From positions 1 through 42,854 of the forward strand of contig JAHXIP010000028.1 of the NCBI GenBank assembly GCA_025655575.1: DNA of 42,854 bases, given 5' to 3'. Source of the DNA: Candidatus Thiodiazotropha sp. (ex Monitilora ramsayi). Lineage in GTDB: Bacteria > Pseudomonadota > Gammaproteobacteria > Chromatiales > Chromatiaceae. The translations under genes and the position numbers were made by a program. The notes beneath the pieces are model-generated. The model had not been told where the DNA came from. It searched no databases and was given only the letters and a program-made list of their open reading frames with translations. Positions within the stretch are counted from its first letter, which is position 1. Every line of letters starts with the position of its first letter. Below are positions 30,630 through 39,491 of this stretch, in pieces.

Positions 30630-32264
30630 ATGACGCTGCCAAAGAGTATCCAGGATAATCTTCACTTCCTGCTGGCTGAGACCGGCTCCCATCTCGGTCT
30701 GTTGAAAGAGTATCTGAACCTGCCGACCGCCAGTATTCCCATACGCCTGTTGGATCGTCAGGGCTATGTGGAGAATCTTCGTCTGAGTATCCATAACCAC
30801 TGCCTGAGGGAGTTGGCGGCGGGCAACGATGAGGATGCGGACCCGCAACGTTTCCGCACTGTGGAGTCAATCGCCACGCATCTTGAGCGGATCTCCGAGT
30901 TGTGCCGCGATGCTGTTTTGCAGGGTACCCATCTGCAGGACAAAAGTCTGCTCAAGGTGAAGGACTATCTGGAGATGCTGGACCGGGTCAGTAACGGTGT
31001 GGAGTTGATTGAGTCGGCGCTGACTGAGAAGGATGCCCGCCAGGCGCTGAAAATCGGCAAAGTGGAACAGCGTCTCGATCAGATCTACCAAAAGCAGCTA
31101 TCGCATGGCATTCGCTCATTGAAAAAGGAGAAGCGGCCGGCGGATCGTATCTCTCTGATCCTGCTTGCCCACCGCATCGAACAGATGGGCGATGCCCTGT
31201 TGCGAATCAGCGAAGCGATTATCTCCGCCTCCATGGGGCAGCACTTCAATACCGAGCGTTACCACGCACTGAATGCTTCGATCGATCAACTGACGTCGGC
31301 GGATGGTATCGGTCAGGTCCAGGTGGAGAAGATTGCGGAGACACGTTCCGGCAGCGCCATCAATGCAGTCACTGCCGGTAGCAGTGAGGGTGGCTATGAC
31401 GCGATATTCAAGGATGGGCGCAAGCGTAAACTGAAAGAGGAGAAACAGCGGCTCAAGGATTGGCACGAGATCATCCCCGGGCTGGCGCCGAAGATACTCT
31501 CTTACCAGAAGCGGGGCGAGTCGGCCGCTTTGCTGGTTGAGCATCTGGCGGGTGAGACCTTCGAGCAGATCCTGCTGCACGGCTCTGACGAGTTGTTGCA
31601 GGAGGCCTTCGACCACCTGACACAGACGCTCAAGCGTGTATGGCTGGAGACCCGCAGTAAAAAAACTGTCTCGGCCGGCTATATGAAGCAGTTGGCCAAG
31701 CGCATGGAGGATGTCTATACCATCCACCCCGAGTTCAAGCTACCGGCCAGCCGTATCGGATCGGCAAGGTTGCCCTCATTCGATCAGTTGCTGGAGAAGA
31801 TGGAGGCATTCGAATCCCGGGTGAAGGCGCCGTTTTCGGTCTATATTCACGGTGACTTCAACGTAGACAATATCATCTACGATCCGGGGGAGGGCCGTAT
31901 CAACTTCATCGATCTGCACCGTTCCCGCTACATGGACTATCTGCAGGATGTCACGGTCTTTATGGTCTCCAATTACCGCCTGCAGGTCTTTGATCCGCGG
32001 GTCAGGCGGCGGATTGTGGAGCTCTGCCGGGCCTTCTACCGCTTTGCCGGGCAGTTCGCGCGCAAGACCGATGATGAGAGTTTCGAGATACGTCTGGCAC
32101 TGGGCCTGATCCGCTCATTTACCACCTCAACCCGCTTTATTCTGGATAAGTCGCTGTCACGGGCGATGTTTTACCGTGCTGCCTATCTGATGGAAAAACT
32201 GCTGGCGTCGGAGGCGGAGAACAAACCCTTTAAAACTCCCATACAGGAGATCTTTGTTGGCTAA
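30630..32264 (+). CDS. PhoU-like/APH-kinase fusion protein
   Basis: A 544-residue protein. Residues about 1-230 are helical and PhoU-like (VESIATHLERISELCRDAV, LILLAHRIEQMGDALLRISE). Residues about 265-530 form an aminoglycoside-phosphotransferase-like kinase: YIHGDFNVDNIIYDPG (catalytic loop, D of HGD) and INFIDLHRSRYMDYLQD (DxD metal site). The lysine of the ATP loop is probably in ESAALLVEHLAG. In this context it is part of the GAK-like set. Target is unknown; the C-terminal end overlaps the next gene by 8 bp. Confidence 0.85.
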   Translation: MTLPKSIQDNLHFLLAETGSHLGLLKEYLNLPTASIPIRLLDRQGYVENLRLSIHNHCLRELAAGNDEDADPQRFRTVESIATHLERISELCRDAVLQGTHLQDKSLLKVKDYLEMLDRVSNGVELIESALTEKDARQALKIGKVEQRLDQIYQKQLSHGIRSLKKEKRPADRISLILLAHRIEQMGDALLRISEAIISASMGQHFNTERYHALNASIDQLTSADGIGQVQVEKIAETRSGSAINAVTAGSSEGGYDAIFKDGRKRKLKEEKQRLKDWHEIIPGLAPKILSYQKRGESAALLVEHLAGETFEQILLHGSDELLQEAFDHLTQTLKRVWLETRSKKTVSAGYMKQLAKRMEDVYTIHPEFKLPASRIGSARLPSFDQLLEKMEAFESRVKAPFSVYIHGDFNVDNIIYDPGEGRINFIDLHRSRYMDYLQDVTVFMVSNYRLQVFDPRVRRRIVELCRAFYRFAGQFARKTDDESFEIRLALGLIRSFTTSTRFILDKSLSRAMFYRAAYLMEKLLASEAENKPFKTPIQEIFVG

Positions 32265-33147
32265 ACCAAGAATCGGTGTCGTCGGCATTCCCGGCAAGTG
32301 GTCCACTGAGGCGCTGGCCGATGCGGTGGAGGCCGCGACGGGCTTTCGTCTGGTGATCGACATGGCGGATGTTTATGCTCAGCTCGATACCGGCAATCTC
32401 TACTATCATGACTGGAACCTGACCCAACTGGATGCCCTGGTGGTGAAGAAGATCAACCAGGTCTACAGTCCGGATGTATTGGACCGGCTTGAGATGTTGC
32501 GCATGCTTGAGCGGGCGGGGGTACGTGTTTTCAGCCCGGTGGAGTCGATGATCCGCCTGATCGACCGGCTCAGCTGCACCATGTCGCTCTACAATGCCGG
32601 TATTCCCATACCGCAAACACGTGTGACTGAGAGTCTTGCGTCAGCCACCTCAGCCGTGTGGGATTTCGAATCGGCGGTATTCAAGCCGCTCTACTCCACC
32701 AAGGCCCGTGGCATGACGCTCATCGATACCCATGACGGTCCCGCCAAAATGCAGGAGCAGATAGAGGCTTTTCAGAAAGAAAATCCGGTGATGTATATCC
32801 AGAAAAAACTCCATCTGCCCGGTCAGGATCTGGGCATGGTATTTCTCGGCGGCGAGTATCTCGGTACCTACGCCCGAGTCGGCCGGGCAGGGGCCTGGAA
32901 TACCACTATTCTCAGTGGCGGTCACTACACCGGCCATGAAGCCAGTGAGGAGTTGGTAGCGCTGGCTACCAAGGCACAGTCGATATTCGGGCTCGACTTC
33001 ACCACTGTCGATGTGGCGGAGACGGAGCAGGGACCGGTGGTTTTCGAGGTCTCCGCTTTCGGTGGTTTTCACGGTGCGCTGAAGGGCATAGGCATAGATG
33101 CCGCCGCCCTCTATACGGACTACATACTTAAGGAGATAGGCCGATGA
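32257..33147 (+). CDS. ATP-grasp enzyme, GAK-system type
   Basis: A 296-residue RimK-like ATP-grasp protein. VGIPGKWSTEALADAVEA is the front domain; FESAVFKPLYSTKARGMTL holds the ATP lysine; VEVSAFGGFHGALKG the metal/nucleotide end (E and N-like positions). It would ligate a carboxylate to an amine or thiol. TTG at 32257 is used: AGGAGA lies 6 nt upstream. It resembles the family named for the uncharacterised GAK gene set, found next to HprK-related kinases. Confidence 0.82.
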   Translation: MAKPRIGVVGIPGKWSTEALADAVEAATGFRLVIDMADVYAQLDTGNLYYHDWNLTQLDALVVKKINQVYSPDVLDRLEMLRMLERAGVRVFSPVESMIRLIDRLSCTMSLYNAGIPIPQTRVTESLASATSAVWDFESAVFKPLYSTKARGMTLIDTHDGPAKMQEQIEAFQKENPVMYIQKKLHLPGQDLGMVFLGGEYLGTYARVGRAGAWNTTILSGGHYTGHEASEELVALATKAQSIFGLDFTTVDVAETEQGPVVFEVSAFGGFHGALKGIGIDAAALYTDYILKEIGR

Positions 33148-34256
33148 GCGGCGCTTCTATCTGGCCGGTGCCGAAGGATGTGGCTGCCCTGGTCCCGCTG
33201 ATGATGCGCGAGGCGTTGCTTTGCGAAGCGCCGCTGAAATTCGCTGTCGGTGATTTGGGTATGGTCATCAGATCCAACAGTCAGCATCTACTCGATCGGC
33301 TGCAAGACTATTTCTCTCACCTGCTGGATACCCCGGTGAGTGAGCAGATAGAGATTATCGCCATCGACCACGAGGTGATTGACGGTCATCTGCCTTTCAA
33401 GGATTGGCGTCGGGAGCCCGGCAAAAAGGGGCGTAAGGACGCCTATTTCGATCTGCCGGACGGGAGATTGGTGCTGAAGGTGCGCACTGGCATGCTGTTT
33501 CTGCAGAGTGAGACCCATCGCATCGCTGCCGGTCCCTGTATGGCAAACGATAATCAGCTGATCAATTTCATCAATTCCCAGGTCATGAATCGGCTACAGC
33601 AGCAGGACTGGCTGATCTCTCATGCCGCAGGATTGAGCCTGGGTGACGCGACACTGGCGGTTGCCGGATTTTCCGGCAATGGGAAGTCGACCTTGATGCT
33701 GCATTTGATGGAGCATCCCAAGAGCTGTTATCTGACCAATGACAGGCTTTTCCTGAAAGCAAAGGGTCCCGGCGTAGAGGCTGTCGGCATCCCCAAGCTG
33801 CCGCGTATCAATCCGGGTACGGTGATCAACAATCCCAGGCTTGCCTCCCTGATCCCCGAGGAGAGAAGAGAGGCTCTGCATCAGCTACCCAGAAAAGAAC
33901 TCTGGGATCTGGAAGAGAAGTTCGATGTGGATGTGGCGCGGCTCTACGGCCCCCAACGCATCGATACATCGACACCCATAACGCTGGATGGTCTGTTGAT
34001 ACTCAATTGGTCGCACACGGCTGAGGGTCCGGTGACACTGCAGCCGGTCGATCTGGCACAAAGAAAAGATCTGCTGCCTGCGCTGATGAAATCACCCGGG
34101 CCTTTCTATCAGGACAGTGCCGGGCGCTTTCTGATGGACGATGACCCGCTGCCCGAGTCGGCTTATCTACAATTACTCAAAGATGTCGAGGTCTTTGAGG
34201 TGACGGGTCGGATGGATTTCGCACAATTAACAGAGATCTGTTTCAACCGTTGGTGA
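33144..34256 (+). CDS. HprK-related kinase (GAK-type, family B)
   Basis: A 370-residue protein. The Walker A GFSGNGKSTLML (near 176) and following LTNDRLFLKAKG, RINPGTVINNPRL match the HPr kinase/phosphorylase fold, but the N-terminal part differs from true HPr kinases. It may phosphorylate a small acceptor protein or molecule. ATGA overlap with the ATP-grasp gene and co-occurrence with the amphi-Trp gene identify the set. No HPr gene in the window. Confidence 0.8.
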   Translation: MSGASIWPVPKDVAALVPLMMREALLCEAPLKFAVGDLGMVIRSNSQHLLDRLQDYFSHLLDTPVSEQIEIIAIDHEVIDGHLPFKDWRREPGKKGRKDAYFDLPDGRLVLKVRTGMLFLQSETHRIAAGPCMANDNQLINFINSQVMNRLQQQDWLISHAAGLSLGDATLAVAGFSGNGKSTLMLHLMEHPKSCYLTNDRLFLKAKGPGVEAVGIPKLPRINPGTVINNPRLASLIPEERREALHQLPRKELWDLEEKFDVDVARLYGPQRIDTSTPITLDGLLILNWSHTAEGPVTLQPVDLAQRKDLLPALMKSPGPFYQDSAGRFLMDDDPLPESAYLQLLKDVEVFEVTGRMDFAQLTEICFNRW

Positions 34257-34296
34257 TACCAGGGCCTGTTAGCAGACCCAAAAGAGGATAAAAAGA

Positions 34297-35262
34297 ATGT
34301 CACGTGAACTTATGCTATTCAGGCATGGCAAGTCGGACTGGAGCGAGCAGGTCGAGGATTTTGCCAGGCCCTTGAAGGATCGCGGTAAGCGCGGTGCTCA
34401 GCGCATGGGTGTCTGGTTGCAACAGCAGGCGTTGCTACCCGACCTCGTGATCAGTTCCCCCGCAGAACGTGCGATCACAACCGCGCAGAAAGCGACCAAG
34501 GCGATGGGGCTCGATGCCCGTGCCATCGCCCGCGACCGGCGCGTCTATGCAGCCCGGCTGGACGATCTGCTGAAAGTGCTTGCTGACGTACCGGCGGAGA
34601 CCAGGCGGGTCATGCTGGTGGGTCATAATCCCGGGCTGGAGGAGCTGACCGAGTATCTGGAAGGCAAATATATACCTTTGCCCAGTGACGGTAAGCTGCT
34701 GCCAACCGCCACTCTGGCAGTGATCGAATTGCCGGATAGCTGGGATGATCTCAAGGCGGGTGACGGTCAACTCATCGGCATTACCCGCGCCAGTATCCTG
34801 CCGAAGAAGTTTCCCTTCCCCGACCACAAGGGCAAGGAGATGCGTGATCGTCCCGCCTATTACTATAACCAGTCTTCGGTCATTCCCTATCGTATGAACG
34901 ACGGTCAGCTGGAGATTCTGGTGGTGAGATCCAGCAAGTGTAAACATTGGGTAGTGCCCAAAGGGGTGAGTGATCCGGCGACCAGTCTGCAGGCTTCCGC
35001 CGCCAAAGAGGCCTTTGAAGAGGCGGGTGTCGAAGGTGAGGTCGGGGAGCAGGCCCTGGGTAGCTACAAATACGAAAAGTGGGGTGCCGACTGTACGGTG
35101 CAGGTCTACCCCATGGCGGTGAATAAGATTATTCCTGAAGCGTCGTGGGAGGAGAACCATCGCGGGCGCGAATGGCTGAGTCCCAAGTTGGCGATGAAAA
35201 GGGTCAAGCAGTCAGAATTGAAACCCATGATTCAGGCATTGGCGGAGCAGTTGGAAGGTTAG
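34297..35262 (+). CDS. SixA-type phosphatase fused to NUDIX domain
   Basis: A 321-residue fusion. Residues 1-165 form a SixA phosphohistidine phosphatase: LMLFRHGKSDW (RHG with nucleophilic His), ISSPAERAITTA and VGHNPGLEEL (second His). Residues about 195-321 form a NUDIX domain with GVSDPATSLQASAAKEAFEEAGV, partly degenerate in the first glycines. The pairing is unusual and suggests a phosphate metabolite with both P-N/P-O and pyrophosphate bonds. Confidence 0.85.
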   Translation: MSRELMLFRHGKSDWSEQVEDFARPLKDRGKRGAQRMGVWLQQQALLPDLVISSPAERAITTAQKATKAMGLDARAIARDRRVYAARLDDLLKVLADVPAETRRVMLVGHNPGLEELTEYLEGKYIPLPSDGKLLPTATLAVIELPDSWDDLKAGDGQLIGITRASILPKKFPFPDHKGKEMRDRPAYYYNQSSVIPYRMNDGQLEILVVRSSKCKHWVVPKGVSDPATSLQASAAKEAFEEAGVEGEVGEQALGSYKYEKWGADCTVQVYPMAVNKIIPEASWEENHRGREWLSPKLAMKRVKQSELKPMIQALAEQLEG

Positions 35263-35320
35263 CGTTAGCAGGCCCTAGGATAAACAATGATGAGTTTTCC
35301 CGTGTTGAGAAAAAGTGGCT

Positions 35321-36034
35321 ATGTATAAAGCACCCAGAGTGATTGCCGCGCTACTGCGACACGGGGACTATCATCAACTGCCAAACACCCCAAGCGCACT
35401 GCAACCTTTTCCTCTCACCCAGCTTGGCGTTGAGCAGGCACAAAGGTCAGTGGGTCTGCTGCAGCGTGTTCTCACCATGTTCGGTTGGTCGCTGCATCCG
35501 GTTATCGACAGTTCGCGTTTGCTGCGTGGCTATCAGACCGCAGAAGTGATCGCACGAGGACTGCTGAGGGAGACTTCACAATCGACCGAGATCGTCGAGT
35601 TTGACGCTCTGGCTGAACGCAGTCTCGGTGCCGGCTGCAATCTGACCCTGCAGCAGATCGAAAGGGTCATACAGTCGGATCCCCGCTATCATGATCTGCC
35701 TGTCGACTGGAAATCCAACAGCCACTTTCGGCTTCCCTTGCAGGGTGCCGAGTCGCTCATGCAGGCGGGACAACGAGTCGCTGCCCATATCGACAATCGG
35801 CTCGCCGAGCTGCAGACCGAGGTCGAGCGGGATACGGTCAAGCTGTTTGTGGGGCATGGCGCCGCCTTTCGCCACGCGGCGCACCATCTGGGTGTCATGG
35901 CATTCGAACAGATTGCCGCATTGAGCATGCATCACTGTCGTCCGGTGTTTCTTGAACGGCGATTTGTCGGTGACTGGCACCACCTGACCGGTGAGTGGAA
36001 GGTTCGCCAAAAGGGGGAGTCTTTTGCCGACTGA
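35321..36034 (+). CDS. Histidine phosphatase superfamily protein
   Basis: A 237-residue protein: AALLRHGDYHQL gives RHG, DSSRLLRGYQTAEVIARG the second Arg, VKLFVGHGAAFRHAAHHL the second His. A diverged branch-1 histidine phosphatase, not SixA length. ATG at 35321 is used (GTG at 35315 is also possible). Overlaps the next gene by 11 bp. Confidence 0.8.
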   Translation: MYKAPRVIAALLRHGDYHQLPNTPSALQPFPLTQLGVEQAQRSVGLLQRVLTMFGWSLHPVIDSSRLLRGYQTAEVIARGLLRETSQSTEIVEFDALAERSLGAGCNLTLQQIERVIQSDPRYHDLPVDWKSNSHFRLPLQGAESLMQAGQRVAAHIDNRLAELQTEVERDTVKLFVGHGAAFRHAAHHLGVMAFEQIAALSMHHCRPVFLERRFVGDWHHLTGEWKVRQKGESFAD

Positions 36035-37376
36035 GTCTGTCAACGGTATCAACCGGTTCCACCGAAAACGCCTGCCGGTCTATCGGGGGCAGGCGTGGAT
36101 AGATGCGGAGTTGCCGGAGGAGAGTGAGCTCTGGCTATTGGGCAAGCAACAGTCTGTGGCCAAAGAAAGGGGTCAGCGAAGCTCCACAGTGCGACTGCTC
36201 AGCGAGGTTTTGCAGAAGGACTCCTGGCGCTGGCCGAAACGCCGTCTCTTCTTTTTCTCCGATCTACATGCTGATGCGGATGCCTTTATCGCTTCACTGG
36301 TGGCTTCCGGCGGTGTGAAGAAGACAGGGGAGAGTGATCGTGACCTGAAACTGACCTCTGTTGGGCGTAAAGCCAATTTCGTGATCGGTGGAGACTGTTT
36401 CGACAAGGGGCCCAGCAATCTACGGCTACTGAGAGTGATACGTCGATTGATCAAGCAGGGTGCACGGGTCAGAATCCTGGCCGGTAACCATGATATCCGT
36501 ATCAAGCTCGGCATTGCCGCTGTGGGTATGGAACCTGATCCCAGGCACGATCATTTCTTTATTCGCATGGGCAGCAAAGCGATCCCGATGTTAAGAGAGA
36601 TCGCTGATGAGTACCTGCAGGGTAAAAGTGCGCTGAAAGGTATACCGCCAACCCGTACCTGTCGTCGCCGGCTCTATCCGCCGAAGCGATGGTTCGATGA
36701 ATTTCCGAAGCTGGCCAGTTGGATCATGCCGGATAAACGGGCGGCCAAGGAGGTCAAACGGCTGCGTGAAAAGATCGAGGCTTTTGAGACTGACTGCGAG
36801 GCGGCCGGTCTTTCCCTGCGTCAAGTCTATGCGGCAGCACTCAAATGGCAATCGCTGTTTCTGACCAAGAAGGGGGAGTTCAACTGGTTTTTTGAGCGTA
36901 TGCGTCTGGCTTATCGACGCGGGTCATTTCTTTTTGTCCATGCGGGGATTGATGACAGGACGGCCAAGCTGATCAACCGAAACGGCGTCAAGTATCTCAA
37001 CAGGCAGTTCATAGAGCATGTGGCAGAAGATGAGTTCTTCGAGTTCTACTATGGACCGCTGGCCAACAGCATCCGTACGAAATACCGGGATGTTGACATG
37101 CCGCTGACCCGGAAGGGGGTTGAGCTGATGCATGATGCGGGGATCCATGTCATCGTTCACGGCCATGACAACCGGCATCATGGACAGCGCATCATGCTGC
37201 GCAAGGGTATGGTGAACTTTGAATGCGATGCCACCATCGACCGCCATACAAGAAAAAAAGAGGGACTGGCGGGAGAAGGTGCCGCAGTAACCATCTTTCA
37301 TCCGGACCGACTGGTGATGGGAGTCAGCACTGACTATCCCCGCATCAAGGTCTTCGATCCCGCATCCATTGTCTGA
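36024..37376 (+). CDS. Metallophosphoesterase
   Basis: A 450-residue calcineurin-like protein: FFSDLHADADAF, IGGDCFDKGPSN, ILAGNHDIRIK and IVHGHDNRHHGQ carry the metal ligands. A long helical insert (about 205-270, basic) lies between blocks, making it larger than usual. TTG at 36024 is chosen: GGGGGAG lies 4-5 nt upstream; an in-frame GTG (35991) is possible. The substrate is unknown; ApaH-like or bis-phosphate species are likely from the family. Confidence 0.82.
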   Translation: MPTESVNGINRFHRKRLPVYRGQAWIDAELPEESELWLLGKQQSVAKERGQRSSTVRLLSEVLQKDSWRWPKRRLFFFSDLHADADAFIASLVASGGVKKTGESDRDLKLTSVGRKANFVIGGDCFDKGPSNLRLLRVIRRLIKQGARVRILAGNHDIRIKLGIAAVGMEPDPRHDHFFIRMGSKAIPMLREIADEYLQGKSALKGIPPTRTCRRRLYPPKRWFDEFPKLASWIMPDKRAAKEVKRLREKIEAFETDCEAAGLSLRQVYAAALKWQSLFLTKKGEFNWFFERMRLAYRRGSFLFVHAGIDDRTAKLINRNGVKYLNRQFIEHVAEDEFFEFYYGPLANSIRTKYRDVDMPLTRKGVELMHDAGIHVIVHGHDNRHHGQRIMLRKGMVNFECDATIDRHTRKKEGLAGEGAAVTIFHPDRLVMGVSTDYPRIKVFDPASIV

Positions 37377-37389
37377 TAAGTGAGGTTTC

Positions 37390-37665
37390 ATGCGACAGGG
37401 CAAAAAAAATTTCCGCCACGAATCACTGCAGGATCGGGAGTCGATTCAGGCCATACTCAAGGCGATTACACAGGGCGTCGGTAAGGGCAAGCTGACCCTC
37501 AGTGATGAAGAGGATGAGATGATCCTCAATCCTGAAGGTCTGTTGCAGCTAAAGGTGACGGGTACTCAGGATACGGACCGGCACCGTATCAACCTGCGTA
37601 TCACCTGGCAGGTGGAAGAGGAAAAGCTGAAGAAAGGCAAGACACTCAAGGTTAAGACAAAGTGA
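37390..37665 (+). CDS. Amphi-Trp domain protein
   Basis: A 91-residue protein ending INLRITWQVEEEKLKKGKTLKVKTK with the amphipathic Trp strand of the amphi-Trp family. It starts RQGKKNFRHESLQDRESI and has GKGKLTLSDEEDEMILNP in the middle. The family is known from GAK-like neighbourhoods as a possible small acceptor of the kinase, which is inference. Confidence 0.8.
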   Translation: MRQGKKNFRHESLQDRESIQAILKAITQGVGKGKLTLSDEEDEMILNPEGLLQLKVTGTQDTDRHRINLRITWQVEEEKLKKGKTLKVKTK

Positions 37666-37672
37666 TTGTGCG

Positions 37673-38164
37673 ATGGGAGAGATTGACGCTATAAAAGCAC
37701 TGACACGCTGTGCAGACCGAATGGGTGAGTTGGGTCTGCGTCTGGTTGTTGCGGAGTCGTGCACAGGGGGTTGGCTGGCTAAACTGCTCACCGACCTGCC
37801 AGGTAGCAGTGCCTGGTTCGACAGAGGCTATGTGACCTACAGCAATGAAGCCAAGCAGTCGATGTTGGGGGTGCGCAGCGACACACTGATGACTCATGGT
37901 GCCGTCAGTGAGGAGACAGTCGCTGAAATGGTACAAGGCGCGTTGACTGAGAGTGGTGCGGACCTGGCATTGGCCGTCAGTGGGATTGCCGGTCCCGGTG
38001 GTGGTTCCGATGAAAAGCCTGTCGGCACTGTCTGCTTTGCCTGGCAGAAGCGGGGGAGCCGGCCCCAGGTTGCCAGTGAACATATTACAGGCAACCGTGA
38101 AAGTATCCGGCGCCAGTCGGTCCATTATCTGCTCGAACGGCTAAGCGAGATGGTGTATGAGTGA
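37673..38164 (+). CDS. pncC: NMN amidohydrolase (PncC/CinA C-terminal)
   Basis: A 163-residue CinA-type amidohydrolase: LVVAESCTGGWLAKLLTDLPGSSAWFDRG is split by its start at VAESCTGG (catalytic Ser), then YSNEAKQSMLGV, AVSGIAGPGGGSDEKPVGTV and VCFAW. It turns nicotinamide mononucleotide into nicotinic acid mononucleotide, an NAD salvage step. It overlaps thpR by 8 bp. Confidence 0.93.
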   Translation: MGEIDAIKALTRCADRMGELGLRLVVAESCTGGWLAKLLTDLPGSSAWFDRGYVTYSNEAKQSMLGVRSDTLMTHGAVSEETVAEMVQGALTESGADLALAVSGIAGPGGGSDEKPVGTVCFAWQKRGSRPQVASEHITGNRESIRRQSVHYLLERLSEMVYE

Positions 38165-38729
38165 CGGCCGTTACTTCTTCGCCCTTTGGCCGAATGAAGC
38201 CGTGCGCGATCAGCTTTCGGCGGTCAATCGCCGGATGGCTGCGAATGGGCGTCCCCATCACGCTGATGACCTCCACATGACGCTGGTATTTCTGGGACAG
38301 GTGGCGGATTCACAGCTTCGACGCATCCATGATGCCGCAGATGTAATACGAGGCAGACCATTCACGCTCCATCTTGACCGAACCGGTTATTGGCCACGAC
38401 CCAGGATTCTCTGGGCGGGGCCGGAACGAACTCCCGAGCCGCTGAGTCAATTGGTATTCGATCTGAAGAACAACCTGATTCCTTGTGGCTTTGAACCGGA
38501 GCGTCGCACGTACAAACCACATGTTACCCTGCATCGTAAGGCGGAAAGTACCGACCCCGGCAAGATAGAGCCGTCCATCGAATGGCCTGTCACTGAGTTT
38601 GTACTGGCCGTTTCCGGGGGCGGAGCAGGGGGATCGCCGAGGTACAGGGTCCTGCAACGCTGGCCGTTGGGCACGGCAGGTGATTCGCTTACCAATGACG
38701 CGGATTCAATTAGTGTTAACAGGCGTTAG
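38157..38729 (+). CDS. thpR: RNA 2',3'-cyclic phosphodiesterase ThpR
   Basis: A 190-residue 2H phosphoesterase: HMTLVFLG (first HxTx) and HVTLHRKA (second HxTx). RYFFALWP is the family start. Opens 2',3'-cyclic phosphate RNA ends, linking this run to RNA metabolism; members are often next to pncC/cinA-recA. Confidence 0.9.
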   Translation: MSDGRYFFALWPNEAVRDQLSAVNRRMAANGRPHHADDLHMTLVFLGQVADSQLRRIHDAADVIRGRPFTLHLDRTGYWPRPRILWAGPERTPEPLSQLVFDLKNNLIPCGFEPERRTYKPHVTLHRKAESTDPGKIEPSIEWPVTEFVLAVSGGGAGGSPRYRVLQRWPLGTAGDSLTNDADSISVNRR

Positions 38730-38750
38730 ATAAACGGAGAGAGGGTCTTC

Positions 38751-39467
38751 ATGGACAAAAGCAGAATTAGCACAGCACTGATTTTCGGAGTGCTGTTTTG
38801 TGTCGGGCTGGGTCTATTGGGCGTGACGCTCTCCAAAGGGCTCATCGAGATGAAGGCCCTGGAGCGTACTGTGGTGGTGAAGGGTCTTTCTGAACGGGAA
38901 GTACCGGCGGATCTGGCCATCTTTCCGATCAAATTTATTGTGGCCGCGAATGATCTGAACGAGCTGGTCGCCAATCTGCAGAAAAAGAACGAGCTGGTGG
39001 TCGAGTTTCTCATCGAGCAGGGATTCAAAAGGGATGAGATTACCCGCTCGCCCCCAGCGATCACCGACAAACAGGCGCAGGCTTACGGGGGTAATACGGG
39101 TGTGTTCCGCTATTCTGGCAACTCCACAATCAGTGTCTATACAAAAGATATCGAGAGGGTAAGAAGCACACAACAGGCCCTGGGACAGCTTGGTCGTTTA
39201 GGCATTGCAATCATGGGTGATGATTATCAGGCGAAAACCAGCTTCATTTTCCGGGGGCTGAATACCCTCAAGCCGGAGATGATCGAAGAGGCAACCCGGA
39301 ATGCACGAGAAGTGGCCGAGAAATTTGCCGCAGACTCGAAGAGCCGCCTGGGTAAAATTAAATCCGCCTCACAGGGACAGTTTTCCATCAGTGACCGGGA
39401 CAACAACACACCGCATATCAAGCGGGTGAGGGTGGTCTCGACTGTGACCTACTATCTCTCGGACTGA
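38751..39467 (+). CDS. SIMPL (DUF541) domain protein
   Basis: A 238-residue envelope protein with one N-terminal membrane or uncleaved signal helix (ALIFGVLFCVGLGLLGVTL) and a periplasmic SIMPL domain: VVVKGLSEREVPADLAIFP, GFKRDEITRSPPAITD, IEEATRNAREVAEKFAADS. YggE-like; often linked to oxidative stress or outer-membrane homeostasis. Probably the last gene of the run. Confidence 0.88.
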   Translation: MDKSRISTALIFGVLFCVGLGLLGVTLSKGLIEMKALERTVVVKGLSEREVPADLAIFPIKFIVAANDLNELVANLQKKNELVVEFLIEQGFKRDEITRSPPAITDKQAQAYGGNTGVFRYSGNSTISVYTKDIERVRSTQQALGQLGRLGIAIMGDDYQAKTSFIFRGLNTLKPEMIEEATRNAREVAEKFAADSKSRLGKIKSASQGQFSISDRDNNTPHIKRVRVVSTVTYYLSD

Positions 39468-39491
39468 TTATCGATAATGTTTTGTTAGGGC

